From Diphasiastrum complanatum (Eukaryota; Streptophyta; Lycopodiopsida; Lycopodiales; Lycopodiaceae), in NCBI GenBank assembly GCA_029204225.1, contig CM055102.1, positions 20,251,861 through 20,315,860 on the forward strand: a stretch of 64,000 nt of DNA, given 5' to 3'. A program made the translations under genes and the position numbers. A model generated the notes under the pieces. It was given only the letters and a program-made list of their open reading frames with translations. It did not search any database and had not been told where the DNA came from. The stretch's first letter is position 1, and each line of letters starts with the position of its first letter. Positions 33,648-45,159 of the stretch are shown piece after piece.

Positions 33648-35400
33648 AAGGCTTATGAAGATTGGAGAACATGGAGAAGGGCTACCTTTCATTGAAATTT
33701 CGGATTGGATCATTGGAATTCTCTTCCAAGGTGGATAGCAAGGGTGCAAGTGGGTGTACTATCCCGGTTTCAATTTGCATGTTGCTAAGATCCATTACTC
33801 TTGGGACTCTTTGTGGTTTTATGGAGAATTGTCCTTGAACGCCAATTTGTGATGCTTTTTTGGAGCTTTTTTTTATGTAGATCAAATCTTTGGTAGATCT
33901 GAATTTTCCAGCAAGTGTACTTTCGTGTTAGGGTTCATTAATGATGAAATTAATGATGCATGCCAGTTCTTTCCAATGATTTATGATTCTAGGCTATGTT
34001 TGGTCAAAATTGCTTGGCTTTTCATACTTTTTGGCACAAAATACATACTAAGAACCAAAATCCAGCAAGATCAGACCAATTAGATGATTATAACTCTGTA
34101 AATTGGTTTGCATGTGTTAGAGAAAGAGTTGCATGTCATGAATTTCCACTTTATTGTGATGAAAAATCCGGAAAATAGCCAAAAATAATCATTTTTGCTT
34201 TTTTTTTTTTTTTTTTTTTCCCCATAAAGTTGGATAGTAAGTGGCTGTAAAACACCATGTAAAGCTTGTAAAGAGGTGGACCAAAGACTTTTGAAGTTTT
34301 CCCTAAAGTTAGAACCAAGAATTCCAACAATTGAACTTGTAGGAAGTCAAAAAAGTTCAAAAAATGACCATTTTTCATTTTACCTTCCCAGCAAGCTATC
34401 AGACCTGTAAAATGATGGTCGGTGGCTTATGCACCGACAAATTTCGTAAAACTGAAGTTTACGTAAAAATTCCAGAATGACGTTTTGTAACTGATGTAGT
34501 GTGCTTTGCATGCTAGTTTGACATTGAGTTAATAACATTAGAAATCGAACAGTGTTTCAATTTTTTGATTTCGATTGCCTTTTGTACTAACGGTATTTTC
34601 ATCAGAATTTTTGAATCACGTAAAATAAAACAAAAATTGAGTTTTCCGAAAAAATCAAAATTTCGGTTATTTTTTCGTTATCTATGGAATCGATTTAGAT
34701 TTGTGAATTGATTAAACTGAGTTTATCAGTCAAAATTGGTCATGGTATTTTCAGTAAGTCTAAATTATTTCTCGGTGATAGATAAATTAAAATTGACGAA
34801 AGGAACCGCAATGAAATTGCTGACAGATTTTACTGTACTGTCGTTTTTTTAAGTTTTGGAGTTGGAAACTTCCAGATTGAAAGTTAAAATTTGAATTTTT
34901 TTTTGTTGAATTTCAATTTGCTTAAAATTTGAAATCAGTTACTTGTCTGAGAGTTTTCTAATCGATGCTGATCACTAGAATTTAGTCAGGTGAACGTTTG
35001 TGCAAGATACTCGTCAAATTTGAATTAAAATCGTCAAACAATATGAAATGACCAGATTGAATGAGTGGCAATAGTATTCTTTATCTAGACAGTAAATCTG
35101 ACAGGATACGGTTCAAGAATGACTGAAATCCTATTGGTGGGATTTCCATTCATGTAATTTCATATTATGTGTTTGGAGAGGATTTGTCAATATTAACGGA
35201 GTAATGCCAAATCCAATAAAAAGAAAAAACAGTCAAATTTTACTGGAAAATTTGTAATAATAGGAATTACATAACTGATTTCATTTCCAGTAAAATCCTA
35301 TGGTGAATTATTTTCAAAAGGTCCGACTAGTATTGTTTCACATACTAGTAAATGATTTTTAATATATCAAATATTCAGCCCAGGTATAGGACAAAAATGA
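33648..35400 (+). other. AT-rich region without recognisable genes
   Basis: Begins as the leader after the copia PBS and then loses any recognisable element structure. A poly-T run is present at 34198-34219. No gag or other motif was identified. Confidence 0.4.
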
Positions 35401-35447
35401 AATTGTTTTAGACTTTTTCCTATAGTAATTGTTTTAAACATTTACTA

Positions 35448-35630
35448 ATGTCGTTACGTCTTCTTGATACCTTAGCTGAAATAGATTTTCAGGGAACTGA
35501 AAATTCAAAAGAGGGAAGAAGAGTGGACATTAGAGGTAGTAAGTGTGATCAAAAAATGTATTTCGCAATTAAGATTTTGGTACCCCCTGTAAATAATTGC
35601 TTAATAATAGATATTAATTTTCTGGATTAA
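35448..35630 (+). pseudogene. Weak retropepsin-like segment
   Basis: A 60-codon frame ends AIKILVPPVNNCLIIDINFLD, which faintly recalls the ILGxDFL motif that follows the protease flap in retroelements. No active-site Asp-Thr/Ser-Gly is visible. It could be chance. Confidence 0.2.
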
Positions 35631-35639
35631 ATTCATTTA

Positions 35640-36500
35640 ACTGAATTTAAAAAATGTTATCTTTGTAACCATTGAGTTATCCACAGTTTTGGATGTCAAT
35701 TGTGATGTTAGAAGTGGAATTTGATACGTGGATTACATTGGATCTGTTAGTTGACAGAAGTTTGTCCCTAGATTTGATGCATCGGTAGGGGATTTGAAGC
35801 TTATTCATTAACCAGAAAAGATCAAAATGTAATGTAAAACCATGTTAATTCTTTTGTTTAAGTTACATGGTGCACAAGATTCAATAGAGATTTTGAGGAA
35901 GGAGAAATAGTGTTTCTTACTCAGCTTTGACATTAGACATGTCGCCTTTCAGTCCAGATAGCGTCTTGAACAACTGCAACCGCGTTGTCATCAACCAAAC
36001 ATCTATTCAGGTTGCCATGAGTTCTGTTCCATCTGTGCTCTCGCTCAAGACAAGGACAGATCACAGCTCTCACATCAAACTGGAGTCTCCAGACAATGAT
36101 CATGAGCAACTTATCAAGAACGATGAGATTAATGTGAAGATTATGCAACACTTGAATCTGCATGTTCTCTGCCGATGGCAATGGAGTATTTATGCAGTTC
36201 CACAAGCATAAATGAAACTGCTTACAAAAAAGCAAAAATATAAGTAATGCTCCAAGCCAAGCCGGTTCAGTAAATCAATCAGTGTTCAGTAAATGATCCG
36301 GTCCATGCCAGGTTGCTCATCATCTTCTGATTATCTGTGGCTACCCCAGAAAAGTATGCGCCCACTTGAAACAGAAGATTTTAACCATGAAACTAAGACA
36401 GACATTCAGATATATCTGTTGCGTGTCAACGGAACTCTGGAAGAACTTCTGCTGCAGATCAAAATCATATGGTTCAGGTCTGCAGACTAGAATCGTGGAC
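35640..36500. other. Unassigned, with two open stretches
   Basis: Frames at 35927-36211 and 36293-36490 (94 and 65 codons, plus) have balanced codon composition but no motif I recognise. They may be fragments of a captured or decayed host gene. Confidence 0.2.
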
Positions 36501-36670
36501 GATGCTAAATTTTGAATTTGAATTGGTGCTGTTGGCTCTATATAAATGCCAAGCTAATCAAATCTGCAATCAAATACCACGAGATCATGCTAGAATTTGA
36601 ATTTGAATTGATGCAGTTTCGCTCTATATATTGAATGCCGAGCTAATTCATGACAATCAAATACCGTAAA
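36501..36670 (+). repeat. 85-bp tandem duplication containing TATA-like boxes
   Basis: 36501-36582 and 36586-36670 share ATTTGAATTTGAATTG, GCTCTATATA, AATGCC and CAATCAAATACC in the same order. Each copy carries one CTATATA box. Confidence 0.75.
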
Positions 36671-37785
36671 GGAGGGTATGGATTCCGGTTAATTGCTGTC
36701 AAATTTGGAATTTATTTGATGAATTGTACTAGAGTATTGTGGTGACCGTGGATAACTAACTATTGAGCACATAGATGAGGTTGTAGGTACTAAGTTGGTC
36801 TTGTCTTGTCACCCTCGGCTTGAATAAATCTTGGCCTTTTAAGGTTTAAATGATTCAATGCAAATTAACAAGATGATAAAAAAAGATCACGAGAGGCCCA
36901 ACATTAGGAAAATTTCTAGTGAATCGTACCTTGAATGGGAATTATTTATTAATATTAATATCAGACTTAGTGTAGTAGCAACATGATCTATTTGTTATTT
37001 TGTAACAAAGGGTTTTATACTTTGAAATCTTGTTTGATAGTTTAAAATTGAAGTATGTTGGATAGGGCTAGTATATTTCAATTGTTGAATTTTGCAATGT
37101 TGTTTGGTAGGTTTAAATTGATATTGGATGGTTATCAGACTAGTATGTTTCAATTGTGTGAAATCTAAAAACATGTAGCTTTAGGATTGTTTGTGTATAT
37201 CTGGTATGATTGAGTTCCATATTTCAACCTGTTCCAATTGACAAAGCACTCTCTTGAATGTTAACAAATGAACTCAAGAAGAAATCACAAAGATATGGAA
37301 CCTCTCAAATCTCTTCTAGCACTTCTAACTAGAAAATCAACACATAGAATAGTGAAATTTTGATCAACCTATGATCTATCCTCAATCTAATGATACTTGC
37401 CACTTCCTAAGATAGAAACACACTCAAATGAGATTCATTAACCTCACCTAGAGATCCAATCAAAATTAGGATTTTGACATAATCACAAAGAAATGAATAT
37501 CTCAAATTCTACATGCAATTTCTAAAAACTTGATATATCATCTTGTAGCCTCCAATGAGACCTTCCTAATACACCAAAAATTGTCTTATTCTAGTAAAAC
37601 AAGTGTGAAATCAGAATTGATCAAGTATATAAACCTATATTGAGGTTTGACCTACAAAAGATCAATTCTACATAAGCAAAAATGATGATTTTTGAGTAGA
37701 GATCAATCTAGCATGCTTTAGCATTGGTAACTCCTCCAAATCCTTGCTAAAGATGGCTGATCCTTTCATAACCTGAAACAAAATA
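36671..37785 (-). other. Leader/internal region of copia element K (minus), no motif
   Basis: On the minus strand this lies downstream of the K PBS, so at least its right part should be K leader. No gag motif was recognised, and the left boundary is unknown. Confidence 0.3.
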
Positions 37786-37797
37786 GCTCTGATACCA
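37786..37797 (-). promoter_or_regulatory. Primer-binding site of element K, tRNA-iMet type
   Basis: The minus strand reads TGGTATCAGAGC directly after ...CCTTCACA, the expected LTR/PBS junction. Confidence 0.8.
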
Positions 37798-38301
37798 TGT
37801 GAAGGATTTCAGATCATTCAAAATCCAATCCATGTCCCTGATCTTTGGTTACAAAAAGGAACAAACCAACAATTCTGTCAATTTAGAAAAATCAGCATCT
37901 AATGCAAACTCTAAGAGATATTGATGAAACATGAACCAAAACATAAAATATGACTGTGTTCGTACAATTACAATACCCTACTGTATTTCACACGTGTGGA
38001 ACCAAAAATAGCAATAAATGATCATTCTACACATAGAATTGCAAGATAACATCATGAGAGTGCACCAATGAGTAGTAGAACCCAAAGAGAACCATGTATA
38101 ATGATGAAATGAGAGAGAAAAGAGAGAAGATCTGTCTCTCCACGAGTTACATCCTTTTATAACAGGTCCAAACCCTATTTGGCCACTTGGCTTTTCCTCC
38201 AAAATGTAAACCCTACTATTTTTGGGACTAGATTCAATGTACCCAAAGTTCAAATTTGAATCTCTGTCAAACTTGACTACCAACTTTCTCACACTTTCAA
38301 A
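37798..38301 (-). mobile_element. LTR of copia element K, interrupted by element G
   Basis: The LTR 3' end (minus) is at 37798 next to the PBS. A TATA-like TTATAAAAGG (minus) lies near 38150-38160. The LTR is broken at 38301 by element G and should continue after 41543. Its outer end was not located. The motif TTTCACACGTGTGGAACCAAAAA resembles one in the insertion at 22505-23337 (about 23148-23170), so that insertion may be a relative of K. Confidence 0.6.
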
Positions 38302-39495
38302 TGTTCGATTTATCTCCTCTACTCTCCTAAATCCCATTTTAATATGCCTCCATTCATGCTGCATTTTTACTCACATTGTCGCACAGTCTGCATATTTACA
38401 TGTAAAATAAGACAGACGAATAAAACGCGACTGTCTGCATAAATACAAGTAAATTCTCACAGACGAAGAAAAGGCAAAAAATGCGACACTGTGTTTTTTT
38501 TACATGCGTTTTGTGACAGGCAAAAAAGACGACACTACCTTACAAAATGCCAAAGGTGTCCTAGGAAGCGAAGGCACCCTGTAAATCAAATCCTAAGGCA
38601 TTCCGTTAGAGTGACGCATTTTTCGCATCTTCCCCAACATTCATTTCAACAAAAGTTGACGTCGTGGCCTTCTCACGCTCATCCCATGCAACTGTGCAAT
38701 CAGATCTGACAACGACAACAGCCATCCATGATCTCCTACAAACAGCACATCCACTTTGTACTTTCTTCATCTGCACACCTGTAACATTGTGTATATATAT
38801 TGAATACCATATGCATATTCAAAGCGATTGTGATCAAGAGAACAAGTGTGTGTGTGTAAAATAATAGCATCAGAAGCTTATCAGAGATAGACGAAGCCGA
38901 TGCCTTGCGCATTGATTCTTTATTGTCAGTAATAGGTTCATTTCTTTTTCAGATTGAATTAGCTTTGTAGAGCACGCGGTTTTGCCTGCTATTGTCTTGT
39001 GCTCTACCGCATTATTGACATGTATATTTTGCTATACTTAATCTGATAACAGCTCTTTTGTTCTGCGTTCAGATTTGTGTTGATATTGCTATGCTTATTT
39101 CATTCTATCTTACTTTCTTGTTGCTCAATCTGGTAATCTATCCTTAGCGAGTTATTATTAGTCTAGTTGTTGGCGACTAATATTTAGTCTTGCCTTTTGC
39201 GAATCATTCGCGACTGATTATCAGTCGAGCTTAGTCCAGCTCTTCGCGAATCATTCACGACAGATAGTTTGTCTAGCTATTTTGCGACAAGTTATTCTTT
39301 TGATGTTTTTGTTAACGTTTGGCTACGTAATCAGAATGACCATGATTTCTATCACTAACGTTCTGTTTGTTTCATATAGGCATAGTCATCTTAGGGAAGA
39401 AGTAATATAGCTCATTCCGCTGCGCACAAACACATTCCATTCGAGTTTGGTTCTTGTTCAAGTTTCGAGTTCGCTTCTTTTTCGTGTTCGTTTTA
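38302..39495 (+). mobile_element. 5' LTR of element G (3' end missing)
   Basis: Opens TGTTCGATTTATCTCC and matches the 3' LTR to TTCGTGTTCG. The last ~50 bases of the family LTR are absent. A TATA-like TGTATATATATTG lies at about 38791-38803. Confidence 0.85.
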
Positions 39496-39499
39496 CAAT

Positions 39500-40270
39500 C
39501 TAATGAATTGTAAATTAGCTCACTCACCGATGGATCCAAACCTGCATTTGTCAAGATCAATGTCCCCAGACCAAGCAGGAAGAGGAGCAGATGAGAGAGT
39601 ATCCTTACTGATCAATACTTGGATCTCTCATGTACGCAATGGTCTATACAAGACCAGATATGTCTTTTGTAGTAAGCTCACTCAGCCAATATATGGCTAA
39701 TCTTGTCATTACCCATTGGAAGGCTCTCATAAGGGTCATGAGATATATTCGAGCTACTATGGACTAGTGCATCTGCTATGGAGATGTCAGCAATGACAGT
39801 CTTCATCAGCTTAGTGGATATACTGATGCAAGCTAGGGAGGAGATGTAGACAATCTTAAGTCCACATCTGGATTTACATTCTTCTTCAACGACGGTCCTA
39901 TCTTATGGAACAGTCATAAGCGAACCTCTATCGCACTTTCTTCTACAAAAGTAGAATACATTGCTGCTTCTCAATCTATTAAAGACGCGTTTTGGTTGAG
40001 AAATTTATTGTCAGACGTTAATTTGTATCAATACAGCCCTACAATCTTATTCTGTGATAATCATAGTGCTATTGCCTTATCGGCCAACCCTAGATTTCAA
40101 TCTAGGAGTAAGTACATTGAAATCAAATATCACTACATCAAGGGCAAGGTTCTCAACAAGGAGGTGAGCTTGACGTATTGTAGAACGTAGGACATGTTTG
40201 CAGATTTATTCACCAAAGCATTAATTAATAATGCACACAACAAATTTTGTGCATTGCTTAGTCTGAAGAT
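39500..40270 (+). pseudogene. Copia RT end and RNase H of element G
   Basis: Frames encode ARSMSPDQA-like, MVYTRPDMSFVVSSLSQYMA, ITHWKALIRVMRYIRAT, GYTDAS, SIALSSTKVEYIAASQSIKDAFWLR, FCDNHSAIALSANPRFQSRSKYIEIKYHYIKGKV and DLFTKAL, the usual copia RNase H order. The catalytic residues D (TDAS), E (VEYIAA), D (CDN) and D (ADLFTK) are recognisable. A few stops and shifts occur. The product ends just before the purine tract. Confidence 0.8.
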
Positions 40271-40280
40271 CAAGGCATTT

Positions 40281-40290
40281 TTAAGGGAGG
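40281..40290 (+). promoter_or_regulatory. Polypurine tract of element G
   Basis: TTAAGGGAGG precedes the right LTR start. Confidence 0.65.
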
Positions 40291-41538
40291 TATTGGATTT
40301 ATCTCCTCTACTCTCCTAAATCCCATTTTAATCTGCCTCCATTCATGTTGCATTTTTACTCACGTTGTCGCACAGTCTGCATATTTACATGTAAAATAAG
40401 ACTAATGAATAAAAGACGATTGTCTGCATAAATACAAGTGAATTCTCACAGACGAAGAAAAGGCAAAAAAATGCGACACTGTGTTTTTTCTTACACACAT
40501 TTTGTGACAGGCCAAAAAGGTGACACTACCTTACAATATACCAAAGGTGCCCTAGGAAGCGAAGGCACTCTATAAATCAAATCTTAAGGCATTTTGTTAG
40601 AGTGACGCATTTTTCGCATCTTCACCAACGTTCATTTCAGCAAAAGCTGACGTCGCGGCCTTCTCACACTCATCCCATGCAACTCTGCAATCAGATTTGA
40701 CAACGACAGCAGCCATCCATGATCTCCTACAAACAGCACATCCACTTTGTACTTTCTTCATCTGCACACCTGTAACATTGTGTATATATATTGAATACCA
40801 TATGCATATTCAAAGCGATTGTGATCAAGAGAACAAGTGTGTGTGTAAAATAATAGCATCAGAAGCTTATCAGAGATAGACGAAGCAGATGCCTTGCGCA
40901 TTGATTCTTTATTGTCAGTAATAGGTTCATTTCTTTTTCAGATTGAATTAGCTTTGTAGAGCACGCGGTTTTGCCTGCTATTGTCTTGTGCTCTACCGCA
41001 TTATTGACATGTATATTTTGCTATACTTAATCTGATAACAGCTCTTTTGTTCTGCGTTCAGATTTGTGTTGATATTGCTATGCTTATTTCATTCTATCTT
41101 ACTTTCTTGTTGCTCAATCTGGTAATCTATCCTTAGCGAGTTATTATTAGTCTAGTTGTTGGCGACTAATATTTAGTCTTGCCTTTTGCGAATCATTCGC
41201 GACTGATTATCAATCTAGCTCAGTCTAGCTCTTCACAAATCATTCGTGACAAATAATCTGTCTAGCTATTTCGCGACAAATTATTCTTCTGATGTTTTTG
41301 TCAACGTTTGGCTACGTAATCAGAACAACCGTGATTTCTATCACCAACGTTCTGTTTGTTTCCGATAGGCGTAGTCATGCTTAGGAAAGAAGTAATATAG
41401 CTCATTCCGCTGCGTACGAACACATTCCGTTCGAGTTCGTTTCTCGTTTGAGTTTCGAGTTCGTTTCTTTTTTGTGTTAGTTTTTCTTTTCGAGCTTATT
41501 TTTTATTCTCACACTCACACACCCTCCTTCTTCCAACA
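40291..41538 (+). mobile_element. 3' LTR of element G
   Basis: About 1248 bp, from TATTGGATTTATC (consensus TGTTGGATTT) to CTTCTTCCAACA. Highly similar to 38302-39495. It contains short near-palindromic repeats such as GCGAATCATTCGCGAC. Confidence 0.85.
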
Positions 41539-41688
41539 TCAAAAAGTGTTTATTGAATGTATTTTGAACTAATATAACTTCAAAAAGTTTGTCTCTAAGT
41601 CTAAAATGAGCTTTGGTATCATATTGACAATTTACCAAAATATGACTAAACTAGACTAAACTAGTTGAAAACTCTCGCAAGGTTCAGA

Positions 41689-41910
41689 CTACTTTCCTTT
41701 CTTTGGTTCCTTGGTGGCAGGAGGAGATTTGGGATGTGGCCAGAAAATTTGTGCAAATGTGTCATAAGTGTCCATGAGCCTGAATATCAATGTGAAATCT
41801 TTGGGCATTATAGTAAACCGTTTGGCATGAATGGCATCTGCTGATAGATTTCTAGTCACATGATGCACCTTCTGGACGTGAGCTTTGGGGATCAGAAATA
41901 TCAAAGACAA
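41689..41910 (-). other. Minus-strand open frame, unassigned
   Basis: A 73-codon frame ending in WPHPKSPPATKEPKKGK. No family recognised. It overlaps the start of a plus-strand copia gag remnant. Confidence 0.2.
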
Positions 41911-42300
41911 TCAAATCAGTGACATAAGAGCTGCTCAAACTGCTAAGGATGCATGGGACATCCTAAGTTCACATGATAAGATTTATTGATGATTATTAAT
42001 CCATTGTATTAGACAACACAATCAACCAAACAAAGTTGTCCTAAAAAAGAGTCTTGCTCACCTCTGCTTTTCAATCTAACACCGACTACATGAAAGCTAC
42101 AACAAAGTAGTTAGAGTTTTTACAACTGTAGAACTAAGATTACATACTGAGATTTAAAAAAGACTAAGAAATCTGTATAAAATGATTTTGTCGATAAATA
42201 GGTAATCTTCATTTGATGATACTTTCTTGCAATGGGCTAATATTTTGATCACGAAATATGTTCGTCATTTTAAAATTTTGAAATTGGCAAGGATTCAAGA
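41890..42300 (+). pseudogene. Copia gag remnant (plus)
   Basis: The segment ISDIRAAQTAKDAWDILSSH fits the conserved gag segment of copia elements (A-TAKEAWDIL). Downstream similarity is weak and broken by stops. No zinc knuckle is present. Confidence 0.5.
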
Positions 42301-42440
42301 AATCTCACAATAGTCATGATCAATATTCACAAAAATTCATAATCGGTATTCACAATAATCACAACCAATAATATTCACAATAATCACGATCAATATTTAG
42401 AATAATCACAATAAATATTCAAGATATTTGCTTTTCAATA
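42300..42440 (+). repeat. AT-rich repeats of a CACAATAATCA motif
   Basis: ATTCACAATAATCAC-like units recur about seven times with variation over roughly 140 bp. Confidence 0.6.
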
Positions 42441-42659
42441 TTCACGATTTTAGTTAATCGTCGCCAACCATCAAACACGTAGTCTTCAGGACACATATAT
42501 GAAAAGTCGATCGATTGATTTTGTATACATATTATGCAAAAGAAGATACTATTAGAAACAATCAAAATGAATTGTCAAAGAAATTATTAAAATATATTGT
42601 CATTTGTCATAGTTCTTCATTTAAGCATGCAAGAGCACAATAAGAAAAAGAAGAAGAAG

Positions 42660-43350
42660 AAACTAGAATATTGTGGAATTAAACGTGCATCAGCTTTCAA
42701 GTCTCCTACTCATATGCATGAGCAAAACTCATGCAGGAATTTGACTTTGAAGTGTGGTATACTAAACGCACCACTAATCGGGTGGCTGATGCACTTAGTC
42801 GAATTGGTGAAGTGCGTTAACGAGCTTTCTTTCACAGACATCAACAAAGATTTTTATCTCTCCCTGAGAGGTCTTTATGATAAAGACCCGCATTTTGGAC
42901 CAATCTGGAAGAGGGTCTTAGTAGTTTCATCAAGCAAGACTAATTTACATGGTGATCAGTCTGGGAGAAAGGATAAAAAGAGTGATGATGACTTTCCTAT
43001 CCATAATGGACTGTTGTTCGTAAAAGGGAAGATTTGTGTGCTCGATGTGGATGCTATAGAAAAAAAAAATTCTTTATGAATGTCATGACTCACCGTGTGT
43101 GGGGCATCCATGCATACATGGTACTATAGATTTGGTACGAAAGGATTTTTATTGGCCAAACCTTTAACCCTTTGTCGAATCTTATGTGGTCAAGTGTGAA
43201 CAATGCCAGTTGAATAAGGCCGAACGCATTAAGGTGGTGGATTGTTACATACAATGGATATCCTAGATACGAAGTGGGATAGTATTTTCATGAATTTTGT
43301 GGCTAGGTTATCGTGGTCGAATAAACAGAATCATGCAATTTGGCTTTGTG
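42660..43350 (+). pseudogene. Ty3/gypsy RNase H end and integrase zinc finger (plus)
   Basis: Frames give EFDFEVWY-like, NRVADALSRIGEV (end of RNase H), then HDSPCVGHPCIHGTIDLVRKDFYWPNL and VESYVVKCEQCQLNKAERI, which supply the complete HHCC finger of a chromovirus-type integrase, and WDSIFMNFVARL leading to the catalytic core. Similarity ends near 43350, just where palindromic DNA begins. The catalytic triad region is not present. Confidence 0.8.
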
Positions 43351-43352
43351 TC

Positions 43353-43551
43353 GATAATCCACGTGTGGAACGCGTGGATTATCCATGCCATACTAATTTT
43401 TTAAGTAAAAAAGGATTGGCTTTTGTGTGGATATTTTGTGGATAGTGCATGGATAATTATCCAAGCGTGGATTGTCCACGCACTATCCACAGAAAATCCA
43501 GAGAGTTAAACTTGTGGATAGCGCGTGGAAAGTTTTCCATGCGCTATTCAC
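43353..43551. repeat. Cluster of three imperfect palindromes
   Basis: Hairpin 1: arms 43353-43363 and 43373-43383, 11 bp, perfect. Hairpin 2: arms 43438-43453 and 43475-43490, 15 of 16. Hairpin 3: arms 43514-43531 and 43534-43551, 16 of 18. All arms vary one motif, GTGGATAGTGCGTGGA. An E2F-like TTGGCGCGGGAA follows at about 43580. Confidence 0.8.
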
Positions 43552-44089
43552 GCGATTTTTTTTTGACAAAAAAAAAAAATTGGCGCGGGAACACGATGGT
43601 TCCTCACGTCATTTTTGGTTTTGAGAGGCAAAAATCTATTTCCTATTGTGTGAGAGGGAAGAGAAGAGAGTTGTGTGAGAGAGAAGAGAAGAGAAAAGAG
43701 AGAAAAAAGAAGAGTGAGGATGAGATGAGAGTGAAATGTGAAAATGCATGAGATTTTTTTGCTTGTTTGTGTTTTGTTTGTGATTGTTATTGTTTTGCTT
43801 GTGATTGTTAGTGTTAATATTAATATCTTTTGTTTTTGTGATGTAGATTTGGAGATGAGGAGAGATACATTGGAGATAAGAAAAGAGCTTGCATCGCAAA
43901 AGATTGGAAGAGCAAAATTTTAAAGTTATTGAAAGAAAGAAAGGATCTACAAGAAAAGGAGTATTGGAGAAGCATTCATTTCATTTTATATTGCATTAAA
44001 TCATAGAGTGTATTTCTATTTTATGTAGATTATAAATTGCATCATCTCTATTTTACGTAGACTATACATTGCATTCCATCATACTAAAC
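43552..44089. other. GA-rich and AT-rich stretch, no gene seen
   Basis: A GA-rich run lies at about 43650-43720 and its open frames are low-complexity. No recognised motif. It separates the palindromes from the minus-strand exon below. Confidence 0.4.
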
Positions 44090-44940
44090 TCATGTGCTTG
44101 AAAATCGAAAGGAGCTCATCCGAAGGATGGATTTCAGATTGATCCATATATTTGCATCCTCCAATAATGTTTGCATAAAGCATGCCAATCACTCCAATTG
44201 TACTCAGGGCCTCCACACACCATGAGTGAGACATAACTACCTGGAGGCACATCCACATGAGTGTGGATATACAAGCTTAGATAGGCGTTTGGAAATCGTA
44301 AGCTAGTCAAGAGCTGATAGGTTCCATTCAAGTATTGAAATGTATCACCTACCCTAGGGAAAGGAACGGACTCTAGCCAACATCCATATCGTACACGGTT
44401 GAAACTTTAAGGTTTTTGGATGGCAAATAGGTGTGGTGGGACAATACATATGGTGTCAGATATTTGGTTCAAAACACTTGCATTCACATCACGAATACGC
44501 AAAGTTTTAACCTTTTTATTTAGTGCCCTGATTTGTCTCCGATGACATGTTCTACCTACAAGAGGACGGTCCATAGTATTAATAGAAGAAGATTTGGAGG
44601 GGCTCTCAATGGGTGACTCCATCCCATTCTCAAATAACCCCAAAGGAAAATCTTCAACAACATCAACATCATTTATTGTGGCTTGACCTATGACCTCATC
44701 AACGTTGTCCATCAAATCACACACCAAATTCTCATCCAATGCCAATGATGATCCAAAATCTAGATAAAGTCTCATTATTTTGAGCCATCCACTAGGTGAT
44801 TCTGAAGATGTGGATGGACAGGTCAAGAATTTTTGCATGTCACCTGGTAATATAGGCTGATTGACAAGAATCACATGTGGTTGTAGTTCATTGGATGCAA
44901 CATCAAGCACAATATTCTGATCAAAATCATGTTCACTTAC
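44090..44940 (-). CDS. Unidentified coding exon(s), minus strand
   Basis: On the minus strand a strong 3' splice site (TTTGTACTTGCAG) ends at 44941 and is followed by an open frame that starts VSEHDFDQNIVLD and runs without a stop to 44407 (about 178 codons after the splice site). It is acidic, Ser-rich in the middle and ends ...PHLFAIQKP. One base out of frame, a second open stretch (about 44395-44134) continues with CWLESVPFPRVGD, LTSLRFPNAYLSLYIHTHVD, YVSLMVCGGPEYNWSDWHAL and CKHYWRMQIYG. The second part looks like ordinary protein. I do not recognise either. They may be two exons or one frameshifted gene, captured by the neighbouring Helitron or part of an unknown element. Confidence 0.4.
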
Positions 44941-45159
44941 CTGCAAGTACAAACAACAAACAATAATCTTTTTTGCAATAAGATAAATTACTATAAAACT
45001 TGCTAAATAAGAATGAATAATTCACTGAAAATATTAAAGAAAGAAAACAAAGACTTAAAAAACTCTTTATCAAAATGGACACGTGACATGACAAATTATA
45101 TTGAAGAACTTGTAACGTATTCTATGTCATATACGAAAAGCATACAATAATCACAAACA

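Larger units (their letters stand above)
38302..41538 (+). mobile_element. Copia element G, internally deleted, with target-site duplication
   Basis: Two direct LTRs enclose only about 800 bp of coding sequence. TCAAA occurs immediately before the left LTR (38297-38301) and immediately after the right LTR (41539-41543), a 5-bp target duplication of the size copia integrases produce. The 5' LTR is joined near 39495 to the end of pol, so its last bases, the PBS, gag, protease, integrase and most of RT are missing. Parts in order: LTR 38302-39495, RT end/RNase H 39500-40270, purine tract, LTR 40291-41538. Confidence 0.85.

Noticed and set aside
37786-41543. K and G as two ends of one element
   Set aside because: K LTR is minus and G is plus, and G has its own target duplication, so G is nested in K.
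43449-43751. 100-codon plus frame through the GA-rich stretch
   Set aside because: It starts inside the palindromes and consists of low-complexity Arg/Glu/Lys runs.
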